From: Stenotrophomonas sp. MYb238
Lineage (GTDB): Bacteria; Pseudomonadota; Gammaproteobacteria; Xanthomonadales; Xanthomonadaceae
Length of the DNA stretch: 64,000 nt
Direction of reading: 5' to 3'
Assembly (NCBI RefSeq): GCF_009496535.1
Contig: NZ_WIDL01000019.1
Coordinates: 1-64,000, forward strand
Shown: positions 12,967 to 24,566 of the stretch, piece after piece
Layout: every line of letters starts with the position of its first letter
Numbering within the stretch: the first letter of the stretch is position 1
The notes under the pieces: generated by a model
Databases searched by the model: none
What the model saw: only the letters and a program-made list of their open reading frames with translations
What the model was told of the DNA's origin: nothing
Program-made: the position numbers and the translations under genes

Positions 12967-14574
12967 GTGAGTTCACCGCGCATGTTGCGGGGGCTGCTGT
13001 CGTTCAGCAGCATGACGATGGTCTCGCGGGTGCTGGGGCTGGTGCGGGATCAGGCGATCTCCATCACCTTCGGCGCCAACGCCACCACCGATGCGTTCTG
13101 GGTGGCGTTCCGGGTGCCCAATTTCCTGCGCCGCCTGTTCGCCGAGGGCTCGTTCGCCACGGCCTTCGTGCCGGTGTTCACCGAGGTGAAGGAAACCCGG
13201 CCGCATGCCGACCTGCGCGAACTGATGGCGCGGGTGTCCGGCACGCTGGGCGGCGTCCTGCTGGTGCTGACCGCGCTGGGGCTGATCTTCACCCCGCAGA
13301 TCGCCTGGCTGTTCGCCGACGCCGACGCGGCCGACCCGGTCAAGTACGGCCTGCTGGTGGACCTGCTGCGGCTGACCTTCCCGTTCCTGCTGTTCGTTTC
13401 GCTGACCGCGCTGGCGGGCGGGGCGCTGAACAGCTTCCAGCGTTTCGCCATGCCGGCGCTGACGCCGGTGATCCTCAACCTGTGCATGATCGCCGGCGCG
13501 CTGTGGCTGGCGCCGCGGCTGGAGGTGCCGATCCTGGCGCTGGGCTGGGCGGTGCTGGCCGCCGGCGTGCTGCAACTGCTGTTCCAGCTGCCGTCGCTGA
13601 AGGGCATCGACCTGCTCACCCTGCCGCGCTGGGGCTGGAACCATCCCGACGTGCGCAGGGTGCTGACCCTGATGGTGCCGACCCTGTTCGGTTCGTCGGT
13701 GGCGCAGATCAACCTGATGCTGGACACGGTGATCGCGGCCCGGCTCAGCGACGGTTCGCAGTCCTGGCTGTCGCTGGCCGACCGCTTCCTGGAGCTGCCG
13801 CTGGGGGTGTTCGGCGTGGCGCTGGGCACGGTGATCCTGCCGGCGCTGGCCCGCCACCACGTCAAGACCGATGGCGAGGGTTTCTCCAACGCGCTGGACT
13901 GGGGCCTGCGCATGACCCTGCTGATCGCGGTGCCGGCCATGCTCGGCCTGCTGCTGCTGGCCCAGCCGCTGATCGCCACCCTGTTCCAGTACCGGGAATT
14001 CACCGACTTCGACACGCGCATGACCGCGCTGTCGGTCTACGGCCTGAGCTTCGGCCTGCCGGCGTTCGCCCTGCTGAAAGTGGTGCTGCCGGCCTTCTAT
14101 TCGCGCCAGGACACCCGCACGCCGGTACGCGCCGGCCTGGTCGCGCTGGTCGCCAACATGGTGTTCAACTTCGCGCTGCTGGCGGTGCTGTACCAGGTGA
14201 TGGTGCCGGAGGCGTTGAAGGCGCAGGGCGTGATGGCGGCGCTGGCGGCGCAGCCGGGCCTGCACCTGGCGCTGGGCATCGCCAGCGCGCTTTCCAGCTA
14301 CCTGAACCTCGGGCTGCTCTGGTACTGGCTGGGCAAGACCGGGGTCTACCAGCGTCGTCCCGGGTGGGGCGGCTATGTCCTGCGGCTGGTGCTGGCCTGC
14401 GCGGCCATGACCGCGGTGCTGCTGGCGCTGCTGCACTGGCTGCCGGGCTTCACCGGCCTGGACAAGTGGCAGCGCATCGGCTGCCTGGCCCTGCTGGTCG
14501 GCGGCGGCGGGCTGACCTATCTGCTGGCGATGGTGGCCATGGGCTTCCGCCCGCGCGACCTGCGCGGGCAGTGA
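12967..14574 (+). CDS. murJ: Lipid II flippase MurJ (MviN)
   Basis: A 535-residue polytopic membrane protein of the MATE/MOP superfamily that moves lipid II across the inner membrane for peptidoglycan synthesis. About 14 helices are visible, and the N-terminal SMTMVSRVLGLVRD and ATDAFWVAFRVPNFLRRLFAEG are the MurJ signatures, including the conserved Arg residues of the central cavity. The GTG start at 12967 is chosen because AAGGGGG lies six bases upstream; an ATG five codons later is the alternative. ribF follows after about 80 bases, as in many gammaproteobacteria. Confidence 0.97.
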   Translation: MSSPRMLRGLLSFSSMTMVSRVLGLVRDQAISITFGANATTDAFWVAFRVPNFLRRLFAEGSFATAFVPVFTEVKETRPHADLRELMARVSGTLGGVLLVLTALGLIFTPQIAWLFADADAADPVKYGLLVDLLRLTFPFLLFVSLTALAGGALNSFQRFAMPALTPVILNLCMIAGALWLAPRLEVPILALGWAVLAAGVLQLLFQLPSLKGIDLLTLPRWGWNHPDVRRVLTLMVPTLFGSSVAQINLMLDTVIAARLSDGSQSWLSLADRFLELPLGVFGVALGTVILPALARHHVKTDGEGFSNALDWGLRMTLLIAVPAMLGLLLLAQPLIATLFQYREFTDFDTRMTALSVYGLSFGLPAFALLKVVLPAFYSRQDTRTPVRAGLVALVANMVFNFALLAVLYQVMVPEALKAQGVMAALAAQPGLHLALGIASALSSYLNLGLLWYWLGKTGVYQRRPGWGGYVLRLVLACAAMTAVLLALLHWLPGFTGLDKWQRIGCLALLVGGGGLTYLLAMVAMGFRPRDLRGQ

Positions 14575-14656
14575 GGCGGGCATGCCCGCGCCGCCGCTAT
14601 ACTTCCCGGCTACACATGACGAAGCGCCGGCCTGCAAGGGCTGGATCCGGGTTTGA

Positions 14657-15712
14657 ATGAGCAGGCTGTTTAGAGACGTCGAGGGCGGGGTGTTGTTCCC
14701 GCAGGGAAGCGTGGCCTGCATCGGTGCCTTCGATGGCCTGCACAGGGGCCACCGGGCGCTGGTGCGCCATGCGGTCGAGCGCGCGCGCGCGCTGGGCGTG
14801 CCGGCGGTGGCGCTGGCCTTCGAACCGTTGCCGCGCGAGTTCTTCGCCCGCGACAACCCGCCGCCGCGGCTGATGCTGGCCCGCGACAAGGTGGCCACGC
14901 TGCGCGGGTTGGGCATCGACAGCGTCGGCCTGCTGCGCTTCGACGCGAAGATGGCGGCGACCAGCGCCGAGGATTTCGTGCGCGGCCTGCTGGTGCGCCG
15001 GCTGGGCGCGCGCGAGGTGTGGATCGGCCCGAAGTTCCACTTCGGCAACCGCCGCGGCGGCGACCTGGCCCTGCTGCAGGCCATGGGCGCCGAACTGGGT
15101 TTCGCCGCCGGCGAGATTGCGCCGGTGCACCTGGGCGGCGAGCGCATTTCCAGCACCCGCATCCGCGAACTGCTGGTGGCTGGCGAATTCGCCCATGCCG
15201 CCGACCTGCTGGGCCGTCCGTACACGATCGGCGGCAGGGTGGTGCGCGGGCAGCAGCTCGGGCGCACCCTCGGCTTTCCGACCGCCAACTTGCGTTTCCC
15301 GCGTACGCCCGCACTTTCGGGTATCTACGCTACCTGGGTGCACGGCGTCTTCGGCGATTCTGGCAGGAGCGGGCCCTGGCCGTCGGTATCGAGCTTCGGC
15401 ACGCGCCCGACCGTGCAGGGCGTGGAGCCGCTGCTGGAAGCCCACCTGTTCGATTTCCAGGGCGACCTGTACGGGCGCCACATCGAAGTGGAGTTCGTCG
15501 CCAAGCTGCGCGACGAAGAGAAGTTCAACGATCTGCCGGCGCTGACCGAGCAGATGCACCGCGACGCGCGGCAAGCCCGTCATATCCTCAGCAAACATGC
15601 GAGTCCCTCGCAAAAGCCCGCACATTCATGTGCGGACACCGAAAATGCGAGTCCTTCGCAACAGCCCGCACATCCCTGTGCGGACTCTTCAATAACAGCC
15701 GCGCAAGGGTAA
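14657..15712 (+). CDS. ribF: Bifunctional riboflavin kinase / FAD synthetase
   Basis: A 351-residue RibF that makes FMN and FAD from riboflavin. The FMN adenylyltransferase domain has the nucleotidyl-transferase motif FDGLHRGH at 25-32 and SSTRIRELL further on. The riboflavin kinase domain contains GRTLGFPTAN and a beta-barrel core. The normal core ends near residue 313. The last 37 or so residues are encoded by two copies of a 48-bp hairpin-bearing repeat (residues about 314-345) and are unlikely to be part of the fold. The gene ends six bases before the GTG of ileS. Confidence 0.96.
   Translation: MSRLFRDVEGGVLFPQGSVACIGAFDGLHRGHRALVRHAVERARALGVPAVALAFEPLPREFFARDNPPPRLMLARDKVATLRGLGIDSVGLLRFDAKMAATSAEDFVRGLLVRRLGAREVWIGPKFHFGNRRGGDLALLQAMGAELGFAAGEIAPVHLGGERISSTRIRELLVAGEFAHAADLLGRPYTIGGRVVRGQQLGRTLGFPTANLRFPRTPALSGIYATWVHGVFGDSGRSGPWPSVSSFGTRPTVQGVEPLLEAHLFDFQGDLYGRHIEVEFVAKLRDEEKFNDLPALTEQMHRDARQARHILSKHASPSQKPAHSCADTENASPSQQPAHPCADSSITAAQG
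15598..15685. repeat. Two tandem 40-bp hairpin repeats inside the ribF 3' end
   Basis: Copies at 15598-15637 and 15646-15685 differ at only five positions and are separated by eight bases, so the period is 48 bp, exactly 16 codons. Each copy holds two hairpins: TGCGA/TCGCA and CCGCACA/TGTGCGG (CCGCACA/TGTGCGG is broken by one base in copy 2). They extend the ribF frame and stand just before ileS. Confidence 0.85.
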
Positions 15713-15718
15713 GTACCC

Positions 15719-18550
<2,832 letters not shown>

Positions 18551-18565
18551 GCGCCCGCATTCCCG

Positions 18566-18634
18566 GTAGGAGCGGCTTCAGCCGCGATGGGGCTTTACTA
18601 GGGAAAGCTCCATCGCGGCTGAAGCCGCTCCTAC
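18566..18634. repeat. REP hairpin (copy 3)
   Basis: Inverted pair GTAGGAGCGGCTTCAGCCGC ... GCGGCTGAAGCCGCTCCTAC in the 120-bp gap between ileS and lspA. Because both genes are probably on one transcript, it would fold in the mRNA and could set different downstream levels. Confidence 0.9.
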
Positions 18635-18671
18635 AACGGCCCTGTCGCCACTTTTACGGTAGAACGACGCG

Positions 18672-19187
18672 ATGACCGCAAGACCCAAACCCGACGCGCT
18701 GATCTGGCTGCTGCTCTCGGCAGCCGTCATCGGCCTGGACCAATGGAGCAAGGCCTGGGTGCTGGCCAGCCTGCCCGAATTCACGCCGGTGCCGGTGATC
18801 GACGGCTTCTGGAACTGGTACCGCACCTACAACACCGGCGCGGCGTTCAGTTTCCTCAGCGACGCCGGCGGCTGGCAGCTGTGGTTCTTCACCGCGCTGG
18901 CGGTGGGCATCAGCGGGCTGATGGCGTTCTGGCTCTCGCGCACCGCGCGCGGCAACTGGCGCAGCGCGCTGCCGTATGCGCTGGTGATCGGCGGCGCCAT
19001 CGGCAACGTCATCGACCGGCAGCTCCACGGTCACGTGGTGGACTTCATCCAGTGGTACGTCGGCGACCATTACTGGCCCTCGTTCAACATCGCCGACTCG
19101 GCGATCGTGGCCGGCGCCATCGGCATCGCCCTGTCGGGGCTGTTCGATGGGAAGAAACGGGAAAAGGGAGCGGGGAGCGGGGAATGA
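18672..19187 (+). CDS. lspA: Lipoprotein signal peptidase II
   Basis: A 171-residue inner-membrane aspartyl protease that removes signal peptides from diacylglyceryl-modified prolipoproteins. Four membrane helices are visible. The catalytic pair is D124 in HVVDFI and D142 in NIADS, almost identical in position to the E. coli enzyme. The last dozen residues ([13 protein letters not shown]) come from a purine-rich intergenic repeat rather than the fold. It is followed by ispH, the usual neighbour in many gammaproteobacteria. Confidence 0.97.
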   Translation: MTARPKPDALIWLLLSAAVIGLDQWSKAWVLASLPEFTPVPVIDGFWNWYRTYNTGAAFSFLSDAGGWQLWFFTALAVGISGLMAFWLSRTARGNWRSALPYALVIGGAIGNVIDRQLHGHVVDFIQWYVGDHYWPSFNIADSAIVAGAIGIALSGLFDGKKREKGAGSGE

Positions 19188-19236
19188 CACAACACGGTTT
19201 CATTCCCGTTTCCCTTCTTCCCCGTTCCGGCCCGTA
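19147..19236. repeat. Purine/pyrimidine imperfect inverted repeat across the lspA end
   Basis: The left part is a run of GGGAA/AGCGGGG motifs; the right part is the matching pyrimidine-rich CATTCCCGTTTCCC/TTCTTCCCC stretch. Together they can form a long, imperfect hairpin in the lspA-ispH gap. The left arm encodes the lspA C-terminus. Confidence 0.55.
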
Positions 19237-19246
19237 GAATCCCCGC

Positions 19247-20197
19247 ATGGACGTACTGCTTGCCAACCCCCGCGGCTTCTGCGCCGGCGTCGACCGCGCC
19301 ATCGAGATCGTCAAGCGCGCGATCGAGACGCTGGGCGCGCCGATCTACGTGCGCCACGAAGTGGTGCACAACCGTTTCGTGGTCGACGACCTGAAGCAGC
19401 GCGGCGCGATCTTCGTCGAGGAACTGGATGAGGTACCCGACGGCAACACGGTGATCTTCAGCGCCCACGGCGTCTCGCAGGCAGTGCGCGACGAGGCCGA
19501 CCGGCGCGGGCTCAAGGTGTTCGACGCGACCTGTCCGCTGGTGACCAAGGTGCATTTCGAGGTCGCGCGCCACTGCCGCGCCGGTCGCGACGTGGTGCTG
19601 ATCGGCCACGAAGGCCATCCCGAGGTCGAGGGCACGATGGGACAATGGCGCAGCGAAGCCGGCGCCGGTTCCATCTACCTGGTCGAGGACGAGGACGATG
19701 TCGCCGCGCTGGACGTCGGCCAGCCCGACAACCTGGCCTATACCACCCAGACCACGCTGTCGGTGGACGACACCTGCAGCGTGATCGCCGCGCTGCGGTT
19801 GAAGTTCCCCGCCATCCAGGGCCCGAAGAACGACGACATCTGCTACGCCACGCAGAACCGCCAGGACGCGGTGCGCGAACTGGCGCAGCAGTGCGACCTG
19901 GTGCTGGTGGTCGGCTCGCCGAACAGCTCCAACTCCAACCGCCTGGCCGAACTGGCGCGCCGCGAGGGCGTGGAGTCGTACCTGATCGATGGCGCGCACG
20001 AGATCGACCCGCGCTGGGTCGCCGGTAAACGCAACATCGGCCTCACCGCCGGCGCCTCGGCGCCGCAGGTGCTGGTCGATGGCGTGCTCGAGCGCCTGCG
20101 CGACCTCGGCGCCGGCAGCGTCGCCGAACTGGCCGGCGAACCGGAGTCGATGGTGTTCGCGCTGCCCAAGGAACTGCGCCTGCGGCTGGTCGATTGA
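19247..20197 (+). CDS. ispH: 4-hydroxy-3-methylbut-2-enyl diphosphate reductase
   Basis: A 316-residue IspH (LytB), the last enzyme of the MEP isoprenoid pathway, making IPP and DMAPP. The three iron-sulfur cluster Cys residues are present: C12 in GFCAG, C96 in ATCPL and C199 in DICYAT. The catalytic Glu in HPEVEGT and the SNSNRL phosphate-binding motif are also visible. Length is normal. The promoter of the following tRNA-Thr overlaps its stop codon. Confidence 0.98.
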   Translation: MDVLLANPRGFCAGVDRAIEIVKRAIETLGAPIYVRHEVVHNRFVVDDLKQRGAIFVEELDEVPDGNTVIFSAHGVSQAVRDEADRRGLKVFDATCPLVTKVHFEVARHCRAGRDVVLIGHEGHPEVEGTMGQWRSEAGAGSIYLVEDEDDVAALDVGQPDNLAYTTQTTLSVDDTCSVIAALRLKFPAIQGPKNDDICYATQNRQDAVRELAQQCDLVLVVGSPNSSNSNRLAELARREGVESYLIDGAHEIDPRWVAGKRNIGLTAGASAPQVLVDGVLERLRDLGAGSVAELAGEPESMVFALPKELRLRLVD

Positions 20198-20222
20198 CCG
20201 TCCCGGAAACCGCCTCTACAAT
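20194..20222 (+). promoter_or_regulatory. Sigma-70 promoter of the tRNA-Thr gene
   Basis: TTGACC at 20194-20199 and TACAAT at 20217-20222 with a 17-base spacer. The -35 box overlaps the ispH stop codon. The tRNA 5' end lies 11 bases past the -10 box. Confidence 0.75.
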
Positions 20223-20232
20223 TCGCTGCTTC

Positions 20233-20308
20233 GCCGGAATAGCTCAGTTGGTAGAGCGGCGCATTCGTAATGCGTAGGTCGCAGGTTCGACTCCTGTTTC
20301 CGGCACCA
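20233..20308 (+). tRNA. tRNA-Thr (anticodon CGT)
   Basis: A 76-base cloverleaf including encoded CCA. The acceptor stem GCCGGAA pairs with TTCCGGC; the D arm has AGCTCAGTTGGTAGAGC; the anticodon loop TTCGTAA gives CGT, reading ACG; the T arm contains GGTTCGA. Discriminator base is A. Confidence 0.95.
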
Positions 20309-20317
20309 GCATCGAAG

Positions 20318-20352
20318 ATGGCCGGGCGATTGCGCCTGGCCATTTTTTTTTT
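20318..20352 (+). terminator. Terminator after tRNA-Thr
   Basis: Stem ATGGCCGGGCG / CGCCTGGCCAT (one G-T pair) with a four-base loop, followed by ten T residues: a textbook intrinsic terminator. A run of ten G residues follows directly. Confidence 0.92.
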
Positions 20353-20434
20353 GGGGGGGGGGATGGCGCTGATGCACTCTGCGAAGCAGAGCATATGAGT
20401 TGAAATAATCAACTGCCGAGCCGCCTCCAACAGA

Positions 20435-20455
20435 AAGCCCCGCTATGCGGGGCTT
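20435..20455 (-). terminator. Terminator of the two-lipoprotein unit
   Basis: Stem AAGCCCCGC / GCGGGGCTT with loop TAT. On the minus strand it lies ten bases past the stop codon at 20465 and is followed by TTCTG. Confidence 0.75.
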
Positions 20456-20464
20456 CTGGATCGG

Positions 20465-20920
20465 TCAATGGCGCGGATCCACGATGATGCGTGATGGCGA
20501 TCCATAGAGCACTAGTACTTTTGCGCCTTTGGAGAAGACCGGATCCGATCCTTGGACGATCGTCATCAGGTTTCCGTTCTCGGTCTGCACTACATACTCC
20601 AGTCCCGTTGTTTTCGATGCGGCTCTTTCCGTAGCCGCACCTGCGATCGCTCCAATGACAATGCCCCCGATTGCGCCAATGGCATTGGCTGCGTCGCTTC
20701 CGCCCACCTGAGATCCCGCAACGCCTCCAAGAGCGGCCCCGGCTGCAGTGCCGCCGCCTCGATTGCCATCTATGGATACCGGTCGGACACTGACGACGGT
20801 TCCTGCCACCGTCCGGTTGACCTGGCCTACTGAGCCAATCGAGTAACTATCCGTGCGGACGTTCGGCGCGCATGCCGCGACGGAAAAGATCAGCAGGAGG
20901 ATGGTCGCGGCACGGTTCAA
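20465..20920 (-). CDS. Glycine-zipper outer-membrane lipoprotein (SlyB/17-kDa antigen-like)
   Basis: A 151-residue lipoprotein. The signal peptide ends in a clear lipobox (SVAAC, C17). The middle (about residues 55-100) is a double glycine-zipper segment, with GGGTAAGAALGGVAG and AIGAIGGIVIGAIAGAA, typical of SlyB, PcpY and rickettsial 17-kDa antigen proteins that sit in the outer membrane. The C-terminal part is a small beta domain. It starts within the stop codon of the upstream lipoprotein gene (ATGA overlap). GC content here is visibly lower than in the flanks. Confidence 0.82.
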   Translation of the reverse strand: MNRAATILLLIFSVAACAPNVRTDSYSIGSVGQVNRTVAGTVVSVRPVSIDGNRGGGTAAGAALGGVAGSQVGGSDAANAIGAIGGIVIGAIAGAATERAASKTTGLEYVVQTENGNLMTIVQGSDPVFSKGAKVLVLYGSPSRIIVDPRH

Positions 20921-21486
20921 GGCGTGGATTCCTGCCTGTTAGGGAACATCGGCTTTGACACGTCTACCGTTTCCAGCGCCTGGAGGAACTGGGCGATATT
21001 GTTCTGGGCGGAGCGGCTGACCGACTCCCGCGCCCTGATTACCCCGGCGAAGGCGTAATTGAAGGGCACCTCGCCGTCGGCAGATACGTCCTGCGTATAA
21101 ATGATGCTGCCATCAGCACGATCTATCAGTTCGTAGCGAGCGATCGTCGTCGTCGTCATCGAAGCGCCGAACGAGGGTATGTCGATCGCGAGTATCTTCA
21201 CCGAGAGGCTGAGCTTCCGGGGTGCATCATCGCGAAAGATGGCCATTTTGTTCAGTGCTTCGGTGAGTGCGTTCTGCCACATCTGCGGCACTTCGTGCTG
21301 CGCCTGCGCAGGTATCTTTCCTTTGGCCTCGTCCGGGCGGGCAAGCGATACGGTCAACGATTTCAGTTCGGCATCGATCTTCTTTGCCGATACGCCAATG
21401 TTCGGCACTGAGAAATTGAGCGGCGGATTGGTCGAGCACGCAGCAACCGAGGCCGCGATAATCGCAGCCAGAACAATCTTCTTCAT
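20917..21486 (-). CDS. Putative lipoprotein of unknown function
   Basis: A 189-residue protein with signal peptide and lipobox (SVAAC, C17), followed by an N-terminal PLNFSVPNIGVS stretch and a mixed alpha/beta domain with a beta-rich centre (LSLSVKILAIDIP, ARYELIDRADGSIIYTQDVSADG). I cannot name the family with confidence; the layout recalls small periplasmic lipoproteins that pair with glycine-zipper proteins. It is the first gene of a two-gene unit whose reading frames overlap by four bases. Base composition is lower in GC than the surrounding housekeeping genes, which hints at separate ancestry. Confidence 0.72.
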   Translation of the reverse strand: MKKIVLAAIIAASVAACSTNPPLNFSVPNIGVSAKKIDAELKSLTVSLARPDEAKGKIPAQAQHEVPQMWQNALTEALNKMAIFRDDAPRKLSLSVKILAIDIPSFGASMTTTTIARYELIDRADGSIIYTQDVSADGEVPFNYAFAGVIRARESVSRSAQNNIAQFLQALETVDVSKPMFPNRQESTP

Positions 21487-21795
21487 CCGTGTTTTCCCCT
21501 TGAGTTATGGCCGAGTGGCTTGGTCACCGTACGAAATCATGCCGGCAACCTTGCCGGCAACGATGACAGTCTCGAGGTGTACTGCCACCTCAATGTGCAG
21601 CGTGTCCGGCAGGACGCTTTCATTTTTCTGCATCCTTCCCCATTAATCAATGTTCTGGGTGTTCCGTGTAGACCCGGCAGCGTGGGCCGACTCAATGCTG
21701 ACGGTGCTTCATTTGTTTGCAGATGACTCAAAGGCGCGATTCATGAGAAGCGCCGCCGCTGTGTGCGCATGGAGCGGATTGTCGGAGAATTCGCT
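21487..21795. other. Gene-free interval upstream of the lipoprotein pair
   Basis: No supported gene. It holds two small hairpins, GCCGGCAACCTTGCCGGC at 21541-21558 and GAGGTG/CACCTC around 21575-21590, and must contain the promoter of the minus-strand lipoprotein pair, which I could not fix. The 3' end of the receptor gene also lies here with no clear terminator. Confidence 0.5.
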
Positions 21796-24558
21796 TCAGT
21801 GAAACTGCAGGGTCACCTGGACGTAGCGCCCCAGCGGATCGTCCTGGCCCGTGGCCAGGCCGCCGTTGCCGGGCAGGTAGTCCACCGGCTTGGTATCCAG
21901 CAGGTTGAGGATGTCCAGCGCGGCGGAGAGCCGCGTGCCGATCCGGCGGTCGAGATGCAGGTTCCAGCGCAGTTGCGCGGGGTTGCTGCAATGGCCGTTG
22001 CCGCGCTGCGGGGCAGGGCAGGCGGCGCCCGCTTGCCAGGCGCGGGTACTGCCGGCGTAGCGCGCATGCAGCGCGGTTCCCCAGCGCGCACCCTGCCATT
22101 GCAGCGAGGCGGTGGCGGCGGTGCCCGGCGTGGGGTGGCCGCGCAGGTCGATCCAGCGGTCGCCGGCGCGTTCGCGGCGGCGCAGCGCCTGCTGGTGGAT
22201 GGCATCGAGCGAGAACCGCCACTGGCCGGCGCCGGCGGCATGCAGGTAGTCGCCGTGCAGCACCCAGTTGCGCGAGACCGTCCGCCCGATGTTGTCGAAG
22301 GACAGGCGCAGCGACCGCAGCCGGCCGCTGTCGTCCAGCAGCCAGGTATCGGCGTTCCAGCCGGCGTCGGCCGGGCGCAGGGCCAGGATCTCGTTGCGCA
22401 GCTCGACGCGGTTGTGGGTGAGCGACAGGTTCAGGTCGGACCGTGGATTCCATAGGGCGCCCAGCGACTGGTTGCGCGAGGTTTCGGCCTTCACGCCTGC
22501 GTTCTCGACGACCTGTACGTCGACCAGGCAGGCGTCGTCCGCCGGGTGCGCGCACGGCGGCATGTCCGGCGACCAGGCCACCGCCTCGGTGCCGAAATAG
22601 CCGGGCGGACGCCGGCGCTCGAACAGGCTGGGCGCGCGGTAGCCGCGGCTGGCGGACAGCAGCAGCGACCAGGCCGGCGAGACGTTCCAGCGCAGGCCGG
22701 CGCGGGGCGAGAACGAAAGGTCGCCGGCGTCGTGGTCCAGACGCGCGGCCAGGTCCACGCGCACGGGGACGGCCAGCGGCAGGCCCAGTTCGGCATAGGC
22801 GGCGCTGCTCTGGCGGGAAAGGCGGCGGCGCTCGGTCGGCAGGCCCAGCGCCAGTTCGCCTTCTTCGAGCAGGCGGTCCGGGCGCGAGGTCCAGGTCTCG
22901 TGGCGCAGGTCGATGCCGCTGGCCAGTTGCGCGGCGCCTCCGGCCAGGCGGCCCAGCTCGCGGCGCGTGCCCCACCAGGCCAGCCACTGGTCGGTGCGGC
23001 CGCGGTTGCGGGTGGTGGGGAACAGACCATCGCGCAGCGTCGGGTCCAAGGGCGTGAACCCAGGGAAGTAGCCATCCGCCACCGCATCGAACAACCGCGC
23101 CGTGCGCACCGCGCCCTCGGTGGTCAACGCGGTCGCGCTGCGTTGCCGGCCCAGGCCCGCGTCCCATCCCCTGTCACCGCGGTCGCGGCCGATGCCGGCG
23201 GCCAGGTCGATCTCCAGGCTGCGGATCGTAGGGCGCACGATGCCGCCTTCCTGGAACACATGGTTGATCAGGTCGCCGCCGCCCAGGCGCAGGGCGGCCG
23301 CCGTCGGTCCCAGTTCATAGCGCTGACGGGCATGGCTGGCGCGCAGTTCGGCATGGGCGTGCAGGCCGTCGCCGGCGTCGTGGCGCCAGTGCGCGTACAC
23401 GGCGGCGGCGGACGTCGCCGGCTGCAGCGAGCGCGGGCGCGAGCTGTCGTACCAGCAGCCACTGTCCTCGCGCATCCCGGTCGGGCACAGCTGGGCCGGC
23501 AGGTAGTAGCCGTCGCGGGTGAGCAGCCCGATCGGATAGCGCTGCCGTTCGCGATGCCAGTCGCGGCGGTCGCCGGCGACGTGGTCGGCCCGCTGCAGGT
23601 CGATGCCGAGGAACCAGTCGTCGCCGGCGCCGCCGCGGCCGGTGGCGGCCTGCATCCGGTACTGGGCGCCATCGCCCTGGTTGCTGATGCCGGTCTGCAG
23701 CATGGCTTCCGGCCCGTCGGCCTGGTCGCGCAGCACGATGTTGACCACGCCGGCCATGGCGTCGGCGCCATAGATGGCCGAGGCGCCGCCGCGGACCAGT
23801 TCGATGCGTTCGACGAAGCTCAGCGGGATGCTGCCCAGGTCGGTCAGCGCGCCCTGCCGCAGCGACACCATCGGGTAGCGCGGCAGGCGCCGGCCGTTGA
23901 CCAGGAACAGGGTGGCGCGCGGACCCATGCCATCCAGGCTGGTGGCCGCGGCGGCCGCGCCGGGCAGGTAGGGCGAGTCGCCGTCGCGGGACGCGTCCAC
24001 TGGCGGGTGCCCGTTCATGCCGGGCAGGTGGCGCAGCAGGTCGAACAGCGAGCCGTAGCCGCTGCGGCGGATGTCCTCGCGCTCGATGACGTCGACCGCC
24101 ATGGTCGCCTGCAGCGAGGTGCGCGGCAGCCGGCTGCCGGTGACGTGTACCGGAGCCAGCTCCACTTCCGCCGGCGTGGCCTGCTCCGGCGCGCGCGCAG
24201 GCCGGCGGGCGGGCGCCGGCGGGTGCGCACGTTCCCGCGCGGCGGTACGGCGTACCGTGAATATCCCGCCCGGCGAACGCGACAGCCGGACGGGCAGGCC
24301 CCGCAGCAGCTTTTCCAGCGCGGTTTCGGGCGTCAGCGCGCCGCTGATGCCGGCGCTGTCCAGCCCGGCCAGTTCGCGCGCGTCGAACAGCAGCGGCGTG
24401 CCGCCCTGCCGCGACCATTCGCGCAGGGCCTGCGCCAGCGGCCCGTTCGCCACCCGGTAGTCCACCGTGTCGCCTGCATCGGCGGCCACGGCCGCCAAGG
24501 GCGCCAGCAGCGCCAGGCACAATGCGGTCCGGCGCAGCCGGCCAAGCCATTCCTCCAT
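21796..24558 (-). CDS. STN-domain TonB-dependent receptor (cell-surface signalling type)
   Basis: About 920 residues. A signal peptide (LCLALLAPLAAVAAD) is followed by an STN domain (about residues 30-105: YRVANGPLAQALREWS, LEKLLRGLPV), an Ala/Pro/Arg-rich linker, a TonB-box-like region ahead of the plug (VHVTGSRLPRTSL), the plug with RGGASAIYGADAMAGVVNI, and a 22-strand barrel ending in Phe-His. STN domains signal to a FecR-type protein, and fecR and fecI lie directly upstream on the same strand. The start is uncertain: the ATG is used here, while GTG codons at 24564 and 24570 are in frame, the latter overlapping the fecR stop. The substrate is unknown; there is no adjacent siderophore, haem or sugar gene except the divergent autotransporter. 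Confidence 0.88.
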   Translation of the reverse strand: MEEWLGRLRRTALCLALLAPLAAVAADAGDTVDYRVANGPLAQALREWSRQGGTPLLFDARELAGLDSAGISGALTPETALEKLLRGLPVRLSRSPGGIFTVRRTAARERAHPPAPARRPARAPEQATPAEVELAPVHVTGSRLPRTSLQATMAVDVIEREDIRRSGYGSLFDLLRHLPGMNGHPPVDASRDGDSPYLPGAAAAATSLDGMGPRATLFLVNGRRLPRYPMVSLRQGALTDLGSIPLSFVERIELVRGGASAIYGADAMAGVVNIVLRDQADGPEAMLQTGISNQGDGAQYRMQAATGRGGAGDDWFLGIDLQRADHVAGDRRDWHRERQRYPIGLLTRDGYYLPAQLCPTGMREDSGCWYDSSRPRSLQPATSAAAVYAHWRHDAGDGLHAHAELRASHARQRYELGPTAAALRLGGGDLINHVFQEGGIVRPTIRSLEIDLAAGIGRDRGDRGWDAGLGRQRSATALTTEGAVRTARLFDAVADGYFPGFTPLDPTLRDGLFPTTRNRGRTDQWLAWWGTRRELGRLAGGAAQLASGIDLRHETWTSRPDRLLEEGELALGLPTERRRLSRQSSAAYAELGLPLAVPVRVDLAARLDHDAGDLSFSPRAGLRWNVSPAWSLLLSASRGYRAPSLFERRRPPGYFGTEAVAWSPDMPPCAHPADDACLVDVQVVENAGVKAETSRNQSLGALWNPRSDLNLSLTHNRVELRNEILALRPADAGWNADTWLLDDSGRLRSLRLSFDNIGRTVSRNWVLHGDYLHAAGAGQWRFSLDAIHQQALRRRERAGDRWIDLRGHPTPGTAATASLQWQGARWGTALHARYAGSTRAWQAGAACPAPQRGNGHCSNPAQLRWNLHLDRRIGTRLSAALDILNLLDTKPVDYLPGNGGLATGQDDPLGRYVQVTLQFH

Positions 24559-24566
24559 CGCCACGC

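Noticed and set aside
20233-21795. Integrated element at the tRNA-Thr gene
   Set aside because: No integrase, no repeat of the tRNA 3' end and no mobile gene are visible; only the lower GC hints at transfer.
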